From contig DATEDC010000063.1 of assembly GCA_035286585.1 (NCBI GenBank), positions 1 through 40,578 on the forward strand: a stretch of DNA of 40,578 nt. The letters are read 5' to 3'. The stretch is from DSOS01 sp035286585. Lineage in GTDB: Bacteria > Chloroflexota > Anaerolineae > Anaerolineales > UBA4823. Shown here piece by piece: positions 8,555 to 16,554 of this stretch (positions within the stretch are counted from its first letter, which is position 1; each line of letters begins with the position of its first letter). The translations under genes were made by a program, and so were the position numbers. Below the pieces are notes generated by a model. That model saw only the letters and a program-made list of their open reading frames with translations, did no database searches and was not told the DNA's origin.

Positions 8555-9058
8555 TTAAAACCCGAGCACGAGCTGAATTTGCTCCAGGGTTTCTATAGCC
8601 CCTGGTATGCTCTCCCGCACCCAGCCGATTGCCTGGTTGCCATCCATACCTAAGCCTCGCTTCGCCATGCAGGCCAGGAAGGTGCCCGTCCGCCCGATCC
8701 CGGCGTTGCAATGCACCAGCACGTTAACGCCACCTTGCAGCAGCTCCATAGCCCGGGCGATGGCTGCCTCCATAGCCTCAGGTTCGGGCACCTCAAAATC
8801 GGGTATCGGCAGGTAGATAACCTCCAGGCCCTCGCGAGAATAAAAAGCGCGCAGGTCACGCCCACTCTTTGCCAGGCACTCCTGGTCGGAGACCAGTAAT
8901 ACGATCACCCCTACACTGTTCTGCTTGAACTGCTCGTACAATCGACCATCCATGTCACCGGCGCGGAATGGCATTGGGCTGCGGTACAGGCGCCCAGGAA
9001 AGCTCACGGGCAGCTCGGTCAAACTGTCGGCTTGGAAAATTCCTGGATTAATGCCCAT
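8555..9058 (-). CDS. Dual-specificity/tyrosine phosphatase-like protein
   Basis: A 167-residue Cys-dependent phosphatase. The signature HCNAGIGRTG (HCxxGxxR, with the nucleophile Cys and phosphate-binding Arg) is intact near residue 120, and the upstream PDFEVPEPEAM region supplies the usual general-acid Asp position. It has no signal peptide or membrane segment, so it is cytosolic. It starts three bases after the NUDIX stop and lies 18 bases before ssnA, so the three genes are probably one transcript. Substrates could be phosphoproteins or small phosphate esters; the context does not decide. Confidence 0.8.
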   Translation of the reverse strand: MGINPGIFQADSLTELPVSFPGRLYRSPMPFRAGDMDGRLYEQFKQNSVGVIVLLVSDQECLAKSGRDLRAFYSREGLEVIYLPIPDFEVPEPEAMEAAIARAMELLQGGVNVLVHCNAGIGRTGTFLACMAKRGLGMDGNQAIGWVRESIPGAIETLEQIQLVLGF

Positions 9059-9061
9059 GCT

Positions 9062-9691
9062 TCAATCGAAGGCTGTTGGCAGTTGCGGATTATATAGGAG
9101 AGCAAATGCATCGGCAATGTGCTTCGGCTTGGTGCGCTCACCCGAGAGAAACTGCGGAATTTCATCGACGCCAAAAAACGACACCTCCGAAGTCTCCTGG
9201 CTGGGGCTGGGTTCGCCGCCCAGCAGCTCGCATAAAAACACCACCTTGAATGCGTGGAAAAGCTCAAGCGGGCCGCTGCGGTTGGCGTCGTACACGCCAA
9301 TTACCCGCTTGGCTTTCACCCGAAATCCTGCCTCCTCAAGCACCTCGCGCTCCGCCGCCTGGGAAGGCACATCGCCCACGTCTGCCCAACCGCCGGGCAG
9401 AGTCCAGCCGCCGTCTTGCCGTTCGCGCACCATCAGCAGCTTATCATCCCGAAAGACTGCCCCGCGCACATCCACGCGCGGCGTGGCATAGCCCTGCTGG
9501 GAGAGATACAATTTCAGGATGCGCTCCTGGTCAACGCTGGAATATGCGCTCATAATCTCGGCCGCGATCTCTATCAGGCGCAGATATCGCTCTTTTTGAT
9601 ACTCGTTTTCAGCGTAGTGGCTGCCCGTCTGCGCCAGCGCCTGGATCTCGCGCGCCCAGTCCAGCCAGCGAAGGCTGCTCGTTTCTGACAT
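9062..9691 (-). CDS. NUDIX hydrolase with N-terminal NUDIX_N_2 domain
   Basis: A 209-residue protein with an N-terminal helical region (residues 1-65, NUDIX_N_2 type) followed by a NUDIX domain. The NUDIX box runs from GGWADVGD to REVLEEAGF. The first Glu of the consensus (G-x5-E) is Asp here, while the REVLEE metal-binding part is intact. Relatives hydrolyse ADP-ribose or nucleoside diphosphate sugars. It leads a group with the phosphatase and amidohydrolase genes, after a 96-base gap from the hydroxylase genes. A TAGAAT box lies only six bases before the ATG, so the message may be nearly leaderless, although no good -35 is visible. Confidence 0.85.
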   Translation of the reverse strand: MSETSSLRWLDWAREIQALAQTGSHYAENEYQKERYLRLIEIAAEIMSAYSSVDQERILKLYLSQQGYATPRVDVRGAVFRDDKLLMVRERQDGGWTLPGGWADVGDVPSQAAEREVLEEAGFRVKAKRVIGVYDANRSGPLELFHAFKVVFLCELLGGEPSPSQETSEVSFFGVDEIPQFLSGERTKPKHIADAFALLYNPQLPTAFD

Positions 9692-9787
9692 ATTAATATT
9701 CTAATCCCTGTTGCCTAATTCGAATAATGAATTCCAATCAGAATTTGCCGTCCGACAGAGCAATTACGCCGCGCAAATATACCCGGA

Positions 9788-12586
9788 TCATCGATTCAAC
9801 ATCTCGACGATAAATTCCTGATCGACGGGCAGCCGGTCGATGCGCACTCCCACCGCATGATAAATGGCGTTGGTAATTGCTGGCGTGGTGGGAATGCTGA
9901 CCAGCTCGCCCACACCTTTCGCACCGTAGGGGCCATCCGCGGTCGGGTGTTCGACCACGATGGACAGGATTTCAGGCGTGTGGACGATGGACGGCATGCG
10001 GTAGCGCGCCAGCCGGTCGGTGAACACCAGCCCATCCTCGACGATGAAATGCTCGGTCAAAGCATTGCCCAATCCCATCATAATCCCACCCTCAACCTGC
10101 CCTTGAAAACCCAGTGGATTGATCACCCTCCCGGCGTCATTGGCAGCGATGACCCTCAGCACCTTGACTTCGCCGGTCAGCCGGTTGACCTCGACCTCCG
10201 CCGCCTGCGCCCCAAAGGAAAAAGCAAAATGCATGTCGCCGCCCTGTCCCAGAGGTATAGTCTCAGGCGCCCAATATTCGTATAAGGCGCGCGGCTGGCG
10301 ACCCTCGGCGCGCATCGCCGCGACCGTTTCGCCCAGGGGGATTTTATGACCGTTGACCTGCGCCAGGCCCTCGATAAACTTAATTGTTTCCGGTGGCTGG
10401 TCGAATTTCTCCGCCAGGGTGGTCGCTACCGCCTGGCGTAGGGTTTGAGCTGCCAGCCTGGCTGCATTTCCGGTCACGTACGTCTGGCGCGAGGCGGTCG
10501 TGGGCCCGCCGTCTGGCGTCAAGTCCGTGTCCATTACCAGCACCCTGACCCCCGCCGGGGGCTGGTTGAATTCCTCGGCTACGATCATTTGCAGCACCGT
10601 GACCAGTCCCTGGCCTAGCTCCGCAGACGAAGTCCTCACTTCCAGGGTCCCGTCGGAGAATAATTCCACCTCCGCCGCAGCCTTGTCAGGGGCGCCGCCT
10701 CCCAGGCCGGTGTTTTTATACCCCGCAGCAAGACCCCATGCCCGTACCAGGTGAGGCGCGCCTTCCACAGGTTTAGCTTCGAAGGGTCTGCCGCTGGACA
10801 GGCGGTTCATCTCGGCTTCGACGCGCTCGAGGCAATCCAGCAGCCCCACGCTTTCCCTCAGGATCTGTCCGGTGTTTGTCAGGCTGCCCACACGCAAGGC
10901 GTTCAGGCGGCGCAGCTCGACCGGATTCATACCCAGCTCTTCAGCCAGCATATCCATCATGGATTCAATCGCAAACGCCGACTGGGTGACCCCAAATCCG
11001 CGGAATGCGCCCGCCGGGGGGTTGTTGGTGTACATGGCATAACAATCCGCTCGCGCGTGCGGGGTCTCATACGGCCCGGCGGAATGCGTTGTCGCCCGGG
11101 TGAGCACCTTCTCGCCCAGGGAGGCGTACGCCCCCGTATCACCGTACAGCTCGGTCTCGACGGCGGTCAGGCGCCCATCGCCCCTGGCGCCGATCTTTAC
11201 CCGGATCTGGGTTGCATGGCGCTTGGGATGCACCAGCAGGCTCTCATGGCGGTCGAACAACAGTTTGACCGCTCTGCCGGAGGCATGTGCCAGCAGCGCA
11301 GCATGGATCTGGCCGGCAATATCCTCCTTGCCCCCAAAACCTCCACCCATGAGCTGACCCACGATCCGGACGCGCTCTTCAGGCCAGTTCAGGGCGCGAG
11401 CGACCTGGTGCCGGTCGGAATAAGGGATTTGCGAGCCCACGTAGATCTCCATCCGCCCATCGGGCAGCGGGCGGGCAATGCTGCACTCTGGTTCTAAAAA
11501 GGCGTGTTCTGTGATCGCAGTGTGAAAGGTGTGCTCCAGGACCACTTCGGCGTCCCGAAAACCTGCCTCGATATCACCTCTCCGAACCTTGATATGCTTG
11601 AGCAGGTTGCCCGAGGGGTGCAGTGCGGGTGCGTCTGGCTCGCGGGCTAGCACGGGGTTGGAGACTACCGGCTGCTGTTCGTAATCCACTTCGATGAGCT
11701 CCAGCGCCTGCGTGGCGATCTCCCTGCTCTCGGCAGCCACCAGGGCGATCGCGTCGCCCACGTAGCGCACGCGCTCACCAACGCCAACCAGGGCAGGCCA
11801 GTCGTAAATTACCAGACCGTGGTTGATTTCGCCGGGGATATTCGCAGCGGTCAGGACCGCGACCACGCCGGGCAAATGGCGCGCCTTATCGACATCGATC
11901 CGGGTGACAATCGCGTGCGGCACGCCGGCCCACTTTACCCGGGCGTGCAGCATCCCAGGAAATTTCAAATCATCACTGAACACCGCCAGACCGGTCACTT
12001 TTTCGCGCGCATCCGGTCGATTCTGCAGCCTGCCAACGACTTTAAATTCATCCGTGATCCCGGCGATGTTCGGCTCGAGCCCTGCTGCCGTCTGGCTCTG
12101 CATTACCTGGGCTGCCTCTTGAACCGACCGGATGATGGAGGGGTAACCTGCACAGCGGCACAGGGTGTCCTTCAATGCGTATTTGATATCATCTTCCGTT
12201 GGAGCCGGGTTGCGCTGCAAGAGGGCGTAAGCAGTCATGATCTGCCCCGGGATGCAAAACCCGCATTGCACCGCCCCGTGACGGATAAAAGCCTGCTGCA
12301 GCGGATGAAGCTCTGCCTGCCCTGCCTCTCTCTGGCTTTGATGGGCAGATGCCACCTCAGCCAATCCCTCGATGGTCAGCACGTGCTTATCCTGGGCTTT
12401 GGCAGCCGGATAGGTGCAGGCGAGCACTGGTTCCCCATTAACCAGCACCGTGCAGGACCCGCATTCTGCCTCGTTGCAGCCGATCTTAGTGCCGGTCAGG
12501 TTCAGGCGCTCGCGCAGCAAGTCGGATAACATCTCGCTCGGCCTCACTTCAATTGACCTAAGGATGCCATTCACTGTCAGTTTCAT
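9788..12586 (-). CDS. Molybdenum hydroxylase, fused [2Fe-2S] and molybdopterin-binding subunit
   Basis: A 932-residue xanthine dehydrogenase-family protein. Residues 1-165 carry two [2Fe-2S] clusters (C37, C42, C45, C57; then C108, C111, C143, C145). The rest is the molybdopterin subunit: MGGGFGGKE at 413-421, GAFRGFGVTQ at 526-535 (the Arg loop near the substrate), ELGQG at 656-660 (cofactor-contacting Gln) and GVGE at 891-894, whose Glu is the catalytic base position. It hydroxylates a heterocycle or related compound using water. The Fe-S/Mo fusion in one chain resembles XdhD-type proteins found with ssnA and ygfM in enterobacterial clusters, and an SsnA-like gene is downstream. Its start overlaps the FAD subunit stop by 4 bases (ATGA), so the two are translationally coupled. 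Confidence 0.93.
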   Translation of the reverse strand: MKLTVNGILRSIEVRPSEMLSDLLRERLNLTGTKIGCNEAECGSCTVLVNGEPVLACTYPAAKAQDKHVLTIEGLAEVASAHQSQREAGQAELHPLQQAFIRHGAVQCGFCIPGQIMTAYALLQRNPAPTEDDIKYALKDTLCRCAGYPSIIRSVQEAAQVMQSQTAAGLEPNIAGITDEFKVVGRLQNRPDAREKVTGLAVFSDDLKFPGMLHARVKWAGVPHAIVTRIDVDKARHLPGVVAVLTAANIPGEINHGLVIYDWPALVGVGERVRYVGDAIALVAAESREIATQALELIEVDYEQQPVVSNPVLAREPDAPALHPSGNLLKHIKVRRGDIEAGFRDAEVVLEHTFHTAITEHAFLEPECSIARPLPDGRMEIYVGSQIPYSDRHQVARALNWPEERVRIVGQLMGGGFGGKEDIAGQIHAALLAHASGRAVKLLFDRHESLLVHPKRHATQIRVKIGARGDGRLTAVETELYGDTGAYASLGEKVLTRATTHSAGPYETPHARADCYAMYTNNPPAGAFRGFGVTQSAFAIESMMDMLAEELGMNPVELRRLNALRVGSLTNTGQILRESVGLLDCLERVEAEMNRLSSGRPFEAKPVEGAPHLVRAWGLAAGYKNTGLGGGAPDKAAAEVELFSDGTLEVRTSSAELGQGLVTVLQMIVAEEFNQPPAGVRVLVMDTDLTPDGGPTTASRQTYVTGNAARLAAQTLRQAVATTLAEKFDQPPETIKFIEGLAQVNGHKIPLGETVAAMRAEGRQPRALYEYWAPETIPLGQGGDMHFAFSFGAQAAEVEVNRLTGEVKVLRVIAANDAGRVINPLGFQGQVEGGIMMGLGNALTEHFIVEDGLVFTDRLARYRMPSIVHTPEILSIVVEHPTADGPYGAKGVGELVSIPTTPAITNAIYHAVGVRIDRLPVDQEFIVEMLNR

Positions 12587-13485
12587 CGCAATACCTCATT
12601 GATTTTCACTTGAGCCGCCGATCTCTCCCAGGCAGCGAATAAAACCTCGCTCAATAAAACATTGGCCATACGTTTGCGGTATTCTGCGGTCGCCCGGTGC
12701 GGGCTGGTGCGAAAGCTGGCTTCGGCTAACAAGGCTCGCGCCGTAAGCTCGATGGTATCCGAGTTTAGCGGTCTGCCTAGTAAAACGTTCTCGGCTTCCC
12801 GGCTGCGACTGGGGGTAGGTCCGGAGGGGCCAACCGCCAGGCGTGCCTCCCCGATCACCTCCCCCTGCCTTTGTATCCAGGCAGACAGGTTCAGGATGGC
12901 AATCGCCACGCCCTGGGGGCGCATGACCCGCCGGAAAGCCGAACCTTCGTGAGGGGATCGCAGGGGCAGGTGAAACCCGACCAGCACCTCTGCCCGCGGC
13001 GAGAGTGCCGAGCGACCGGGTCCCAGAAAGAGGTCTGCCAAAGGCAGCAGACGTCTTCCATTCGCATCTGCGACCTCAGCCTGGGCGTCCAGGGCGAGAA
13101 GCGCGATGGTGCCGTCTCCAGCGGGCAGGGCGTGGGCGACGTTCCCTCCCAGCGTGGCCGTGTTGCGCACCTGGGGTCCACCGATCAGTCCAGCAGCCTC
13201 GACCAGCGCTGCGGCGTGCTCCCTCACCAATGGAGAGGCGACGATTTGAGTCAGGGGTGCAGCCGCGCCGATGTACAGCCGGTCCCGGCAAATCTCGATC
13301 CTGGCCATCTCGGGGACCTGGCTGACATCGACAAGGGTATGTACCGGCGGGTGACGACCTTGCTGTAAATCCAGCAGCAGATCTGTCCCACCGGCGACCA
13401 ACCTGGCAGGCCCGGGGGCGTTCGCCAGGGTCTCCAATGCATCGCGGATGCTATGGGCAAGATGGTAGTCTTTCCAGAGGATCAT
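12583..13485 (-). CDS. FAD-binding subunit of molybdenum hydroxylase (CoxM/XdhB type)
   Basis: A 300-residue FAD subunit with both canonical flavin loops: LVAGGTDLLLDL (29-40) and TLGGNVAHALPAGDG (111-125), then a CO dehydrogenase flavoprotein C-terminal-like domain. It passes electrons from the partner's [2Fe-2S] clusters to NAD+ or another acceptor. Unlike the other FAD subunit in the window (912-1667), its TLGGN loop is intact. It is the first gene of the long minus-strand run. AAGGAG lies about 11 bases before the ATG, a somewhat long spacing. It overlaps the downstream catalytic subunit by four bases. Confidence 0.92.
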   Translation of the reverse strand: MILWKDYHLAHSIRDALETLANAPGPARLVAGGTDLLLDLQQGRHPPVHTLVDVSQVPEMARIEICRDRLYIGAAAPLTQIVASPLVREHAAALVEAAGLIGGPQVRNTATLGGNVAHALPAGDGTIALLALDAQAEVADANGRRLLPLADLFLGPGRSALSPRAEVLVGFHLPLRSPHEGSAFRRVMRPQGVAIAILNLSAWIQRQGEVIGEARLAVGPSGPTPSRSREAENVLLGRPLNSDTIELTARALLAEASFRTSPHRATAEYRKRMANVLLSEVLFAAWERSAAQVKINEVLR

Positions 13486-13733
13486 GGATCGGCGTCACTC
13501 CTTGCTGCCAGGCTAAGAACGGCGGCACTTTTCGACGGGCAGCTCCCAGGCTTTGGCGCAGGATGATACTATATCAGTCAACTGCCCGACGCCGCCGCAG
13601 GATCACCCTGCGACGACCACCGATCCAGGATGGGGCTATTTTAACACGAAAAGGAACCCGCAACTAACGAAGTTAAAAGGAGCCCTCCCCTTTTCCGCTC
13701 ATCCATCTCGTGCTATCATTGCCCAGCGCTACG
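13486..13733. other. Divergent intergenic region
   Basis: About 248 bases between the minus-strand molybdenum hydroxylase run and the plus-strand isoprenoid genes. It must hold promoters for both directions. On the plus strand TG-C-TATCAT (13711-13719) is an extended -10 element 14 bases before the prenyltransferase ATG. On the minus strand a TATCAT box can be read near 13564-13569 without a good -35. I see no gene, no terminator and no recognisable riboswitch here. Confidence 0.5.
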
Positions 13734-14630
13734 ATGAAAACACTGTTTGCCATCTTCAAGGCCATGCGGCCGCGTCAGTGGATAAAAAACCTGGTGCTGT
13801 TCGCGGCGCTGGTCTTCGACCGCCAGCTTACCCCCTCTCACCTGCCCGAGATCCTGCGCACTATTGAAGGCTTTGTCATTTTCTGCCTGCTCTCGGGGGT
13901 GGTCTACCTGATCAATGATGTTGCTGACGTGGAAGCCGACCGCATGCACCCGGAAAAGCGCAAGCGCCCGATCGCCTCGGGGCAGCTACCGATCGGGGTC
14001 GCCGGGCTGGTCTCCTTTTTGCTCATCATTACTCTGCTCCCCTTAGCTTTCAGGCTTTCCTTCGCTTTCGGGTTGGTCTCCAGCGGATATTTAGCCCTCA
14101 ACCTGGCTTACTCGAAATGGATCAAGCACGTCCCCTTGCTGGATGTGATCTCTATAGCCCTGGGCTTCGTCTTGAGGGTCGCTGCAGGGGTGACCATTAT
14201 CACTGTATCCCGTTTCTCACCCTGGTTGTACGTGGTGACCACCTTAGGGTCGCTGTATATAGGGTTTGGGAAACGCCGGGCTGAACTGGCGCTCTTGGCC
14301 GACGGCGCAAACGCTCACCGCAAAGTGCTCGACGGCTATACCATCCCGCTCCTCGATCAATTTATCACTATCGTCTCGGGCACGACCATTATTGCCTACA
14401 GCCTGTACACCTTTTCCGCCCCCAACCTGCCCGATAATCACATCATGATGTTAACCATCCCTTTCGTACTTTATGGGATCTTTCGCTACCTGTATTTGAT
14501 CCAGGTCAAGCATTCTGGCGGAGCACCGGAGGAAGTCGTCTTTTCGGATAGACCCCTGCAGATTACAATTTTATTGTGGGGATTTTCTGTCCTGCTGATC
14601 TTTTACATCTTCCCGCCCGCTGGCTTATAG
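13734..14630 (+). CDS. UbiA-family prenyltransferase, decaprenyl-phosphate phosphoribosyltransferase-like
   Basis: A 298-residue polytopic membrane enzyme. The N-terminal RPRQWIKNLVLFAALVF and the Asp-rich NDVADVEADRMHPEKRKRP (N61, D62, D65, D69) match the DPPR-synthase branch of UbiA, which transfers phosphoribose from PRPP to a polyprenyl phosphate. A second conserved block, FGKRRAELALL, lies near residue 185. About eight hydrophobic segments are apparent. I start at the ATG at 13734, not the frame's first start 24 bases upstream, because a -10 box at 13714-13719 would leave the earlier start untranscribed. The following genes make isoprenoid precursors, in line with a polyprenyl-phosphate role. 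A different prenyl acceptor cannot be excluded. Confidence 0.85.
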   Translation: MKTLFAIFKAMRPRQWIKNLVLFAALVFDRQLTPSHLPEILRTIEGFVIFCLLSGVVYLINDVADVEADRMHPEKRKRPIASGQLPIGVAGLVSFLLIITLLPLAFRLSFAFGLVSSGYLALNLAYSKWIKHVPLLDVISIALGFVLRVAAGVTIITVSRFSPWLYVVTTLGSLYIGFGKRRAELALLADGANAHRKVLDGYTIPLLDQFITIVSGTTIIAYSLYTFSAPNLPDNHIMMLTIPFVLYGIFRYLYLIQVKHSGGAPEEVVFSDRPLQITILLWGFSVLLIFYIFPPAGL

Positions 14631-14646
14631 GGTAAGCCTGCAAACA

Positions 14647-14667
14647 GGGCCTGGTTTTCCCAGGCTC
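14647..14667 (+). other. Hairpin between prenyltransferase and mevalonate kinase genes
   Basis: An 8-base-pair stem with one G-U pair (GGGCCTGG with CCAGGCTC, loop TTTTC) in the 53-base gap, ending 16 bases before the mevalonate kinase ATG. No T run follows, so it is not an intrinsic terminator. It could stabilise the message ends or affect access to the weak ribosome site. Function is unknown. Confidence 0.4.
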
Positions 14668-14683
14668 AGGATCACATCCCATT

Positions 14684-15634
14684 ATGCCCGCCTTTATTGC
14701 CTCCGCCCCCGGTAAAGCCATATTGTTAGGCGAACACGCTGTCGTATACGGACAACCAGCCATCGCAGTGCCGATAAGGCAGGTGCAGGCAAAAGTCATC
14801 CTCACCCCATCCCCAAAATTGCTGCCCGGAACAATCCACATCCAGGCGCCGGCCATCGGTCTGGATGCAGATCTGCACAGCCTGCCCGCTAACCATCCCC
14901 TGGCTGTGTGCATCCGCCTGGTTCTCACCCATCTCGAGCTGAAAGGCGCTCCTGCCTGCAAGGTGCGCATCACCTCGACCATCCCCCTGGCCGCCGGACT
15001 GGGTTCCGGGACAGCCGTCTCCGTCGCCCTGATTCGGGCGTTTTCCGCATTCCTGGGAAAGCATTTGCCACTCGAGCAGGTATCCGAATTGGCTTATCAG
15101 GTCGAGAAGCTTTATCACGGCACTCCCTCCGGGATCGATAACAGCGTGGTAACGTTCGCCCAAGCGGTGTACTTCGTGCGCGGCCAGCCGATTGAGATGC
15201 TTCGTGTTCCTATTCCCTTCACCTTGGTATTCGGCGATACGGGCATCCTCAGCCCAACCGCCAATACGGTAGGGGATGTGCGCCAGGCCTGGCAGTCTGA
15301 CCCGGAGCATTATGAGAGCATCTTCAACGAAATCGGCGCGCTCGTTCAGGAAGCCCGCTCGGCGCTGGAAAACGGTCAGACCGAAAGGTGCGGCGCGCTG
15401 ATGGACCTCAATCACGCCCTCCTGTGCAAGATGGGCGTTTCCAGCCAGGAGCTGGACCGGCTGGTGGAGTGCGCCCGAAAGGCGGGCGCGTTGGGCGCCA
15501 AGCTGTCTGGCGGCGGGCGCGGCGGGAATATGATCGCCCTGGCGACTGCCGAAAGCGCCGCACGCATACGCCTCGGATTGGCAGCAGCCGGGGCGCGGCG
15601 CACGATCATCTCGCAGGTGGAGGCCCAGGCCTGA
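14684..15634 (+). CDS. mvk: Mevalonate kinase (GHMP family)
   Basis: A 316-residue GHMP kinase. GEHAVVYGQPAIAVP (16-30) is the mevalonate kinase N-terminal signature. PLAAGLGSGT (101-110) is the ATP loop, normally GLGSSA and here with Gly-Thr. TPSGIDN (147-153) carries the catalytic Asp152, and KLSGGGRGGN near the end is motif 3. It phosphorylates mevalonate at C5. The next gene, four bases downstream, is isopentenyl phosphate kinase, so the precursor route is probably the variant in which phosphomevalonate is decarboxylated before the second phosphorylation. The decarboxylase, HMG-CoA reductase and synthase are not in the window. Confidence 0.9.
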   Translation: MPAFIASAPGKAILLGEHAVVYGQPAIAVPIRQVQAKVILTPSPKLLPGTIHIQAPAIGLDADLHSLPANHPLAVCIRLVLTHLELKGAPACKVRITSTIPLAAGLGSGTAVSVALIRAFSAFLGKHLPLEQVSELAYQVEKLYHGTPSGIDNSVVTFAQAVYFVRGQPIEMLRVPIPFTLVFGDTGILSPTANTVGDVRQAWQSDPEHYESIFNEIGALVQEARSALENGQTERCGALMDLNHALLCKMGVSSQELDRLVECARKAGALGAKLSGGGRGGNMIALATAESAARIRLGLAAAGARRTIISQVEAQA

Positions 15635-15638
15635 CAGC

Positions 15639-16460
15639 ATGATGGAACCACTGACCCCCACAAGCGGCGCCCTGCTGTTCCTTAAATTGGGCGGATCGTT
15701 GATCACTGAAAAAACCCGGGCGCGCACGCTGCGGAAAGAGACGCTAGAACGCCTGGCTGATGAAATCGCGGTAGCATACTACAATAACCCGGGGTTAAGG
15801 CTCGTCCTGGGCAACGGCGCTGGCTCCTTTGGACACGTGACTGCCAAGAAATACCGCACCCGCCAGGGCGTGCATACTCCAGCCGATTGGCGCGGCTTTG
15901 TCGAGGTATGGCGTGAGGCCGCCACCCTCAGCCACCATGTAGCCCTCGCCCTTCAAGAGGCTGGTTTGCCCGCGATAGTCATTCACCCTTCCAGCTCCGT
16001 AATTGCTGAAGATGGTCGGGTCGAAAGTTGGGACACTGCGCCGCTGAGAGCTGCCTTGCAAGCCGGGCTGGTTCCGCTGATCCATGGGGATGTCATCTTC
16101 GATACAGTGCGCGGCGGCACCATCCTTTCCACCGAGGATCTATTCGGATATCTGGCTTACCAGCTCGAGCCTGGGAAGGTCCTGCTCGCCGGGCTGGAAG
16201 CCGGGGTGTGGGCAGATTACCCCGTTTGCTCCCGGATGTTCGACTTGATCACACCCGCCAACCTTGCAGAGATCACGCCTGCGCTTTCAGGCTCGCGCGC
16301 CGACGATGTCACCGGGGGGATGCTGAGTAAAGTCCAGCAGAGCCTGCAGCTCGCCATACAGATCCCCGGGCTGGAAGTGCTCATCTTTTCCGGCGATCAG
16401 CCCGGCGATGTCGTCCGCGCTTTGAGCGGGGAAAATATCGGCACCGTCCTGCGCGCTTGA
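15639..16460 (+). CDS. ipk: Isopentenyl phosphate kinase
   Basis: A 273-residue amino acid kinase-fold protein. FLKLGGSLIT (14-23) holds the ATP-phosphate Lys. GNGAGSFGH (58-66) ends in His66, the residue that distinguishes isopentenyl phosphate kinases. VIHPSS, HGDVIFD and DDVTGGMLSKV follow in the order expected for the family. It converts isopentenyl phosphate to isopentenyl diphosphate with ATP. IPK is typical of archaea and is also known in some Chloroflexota. Two adjacent ATGs (15639 and 15642) are possible starts. It is encoded four bases after mevalonate kinase and is surely co-transcribed. Confidence 0.92.
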   Translation: MMEPLTPTSGALLFLKLGGSLITEKTRARTLRKETLERLADEIAVAYYNNPGLRLVLGNGAGSFGHVTAKKYRTRQGVHTPADWRGFVEVWREAATLSHHVALALQEAGLPAIVIHPSSSVIAEDGRVESWDTAPLRAALQAGLVPLIHGDVIFDTVRGGTILSTEDLFGYLAYQLEPGKVLLAGLEAGVWADYPVCSRMFDLITPANLAEITPALSGSRADDVTGGMLSKVQQSLQLAIQIPGLEVLIFSGDQPGDVVRALSGENIGTVLRA

Positions 16461-16554
16461 CCCGGAGAGCCAGATGATCGACTCTGCAAGTTGATGGTCC
16501 ACGTGTTATCATTACAACAGCAAACTCGACTGACTGAGCACTAATCACGACCCC

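Noticed and set aside
10751..11497. A 248-codon plus-strand open frame
   Set aside because: Antisense to the conserved molybdopterin-binding core; no family match.
13486..13709. A molybdenum cofactor riboswitch ahead of the hydroxylase genes
   Set aside because: Repeated AGCCTGG segments can form hairpins on the minus strand, but I cannot match the conserved core and stems of that riboswitch.
14726..15727. A 333-codon minus-strand open frame
   Set aside because: Antisense to mevalonate kinase with no recognisable domain.
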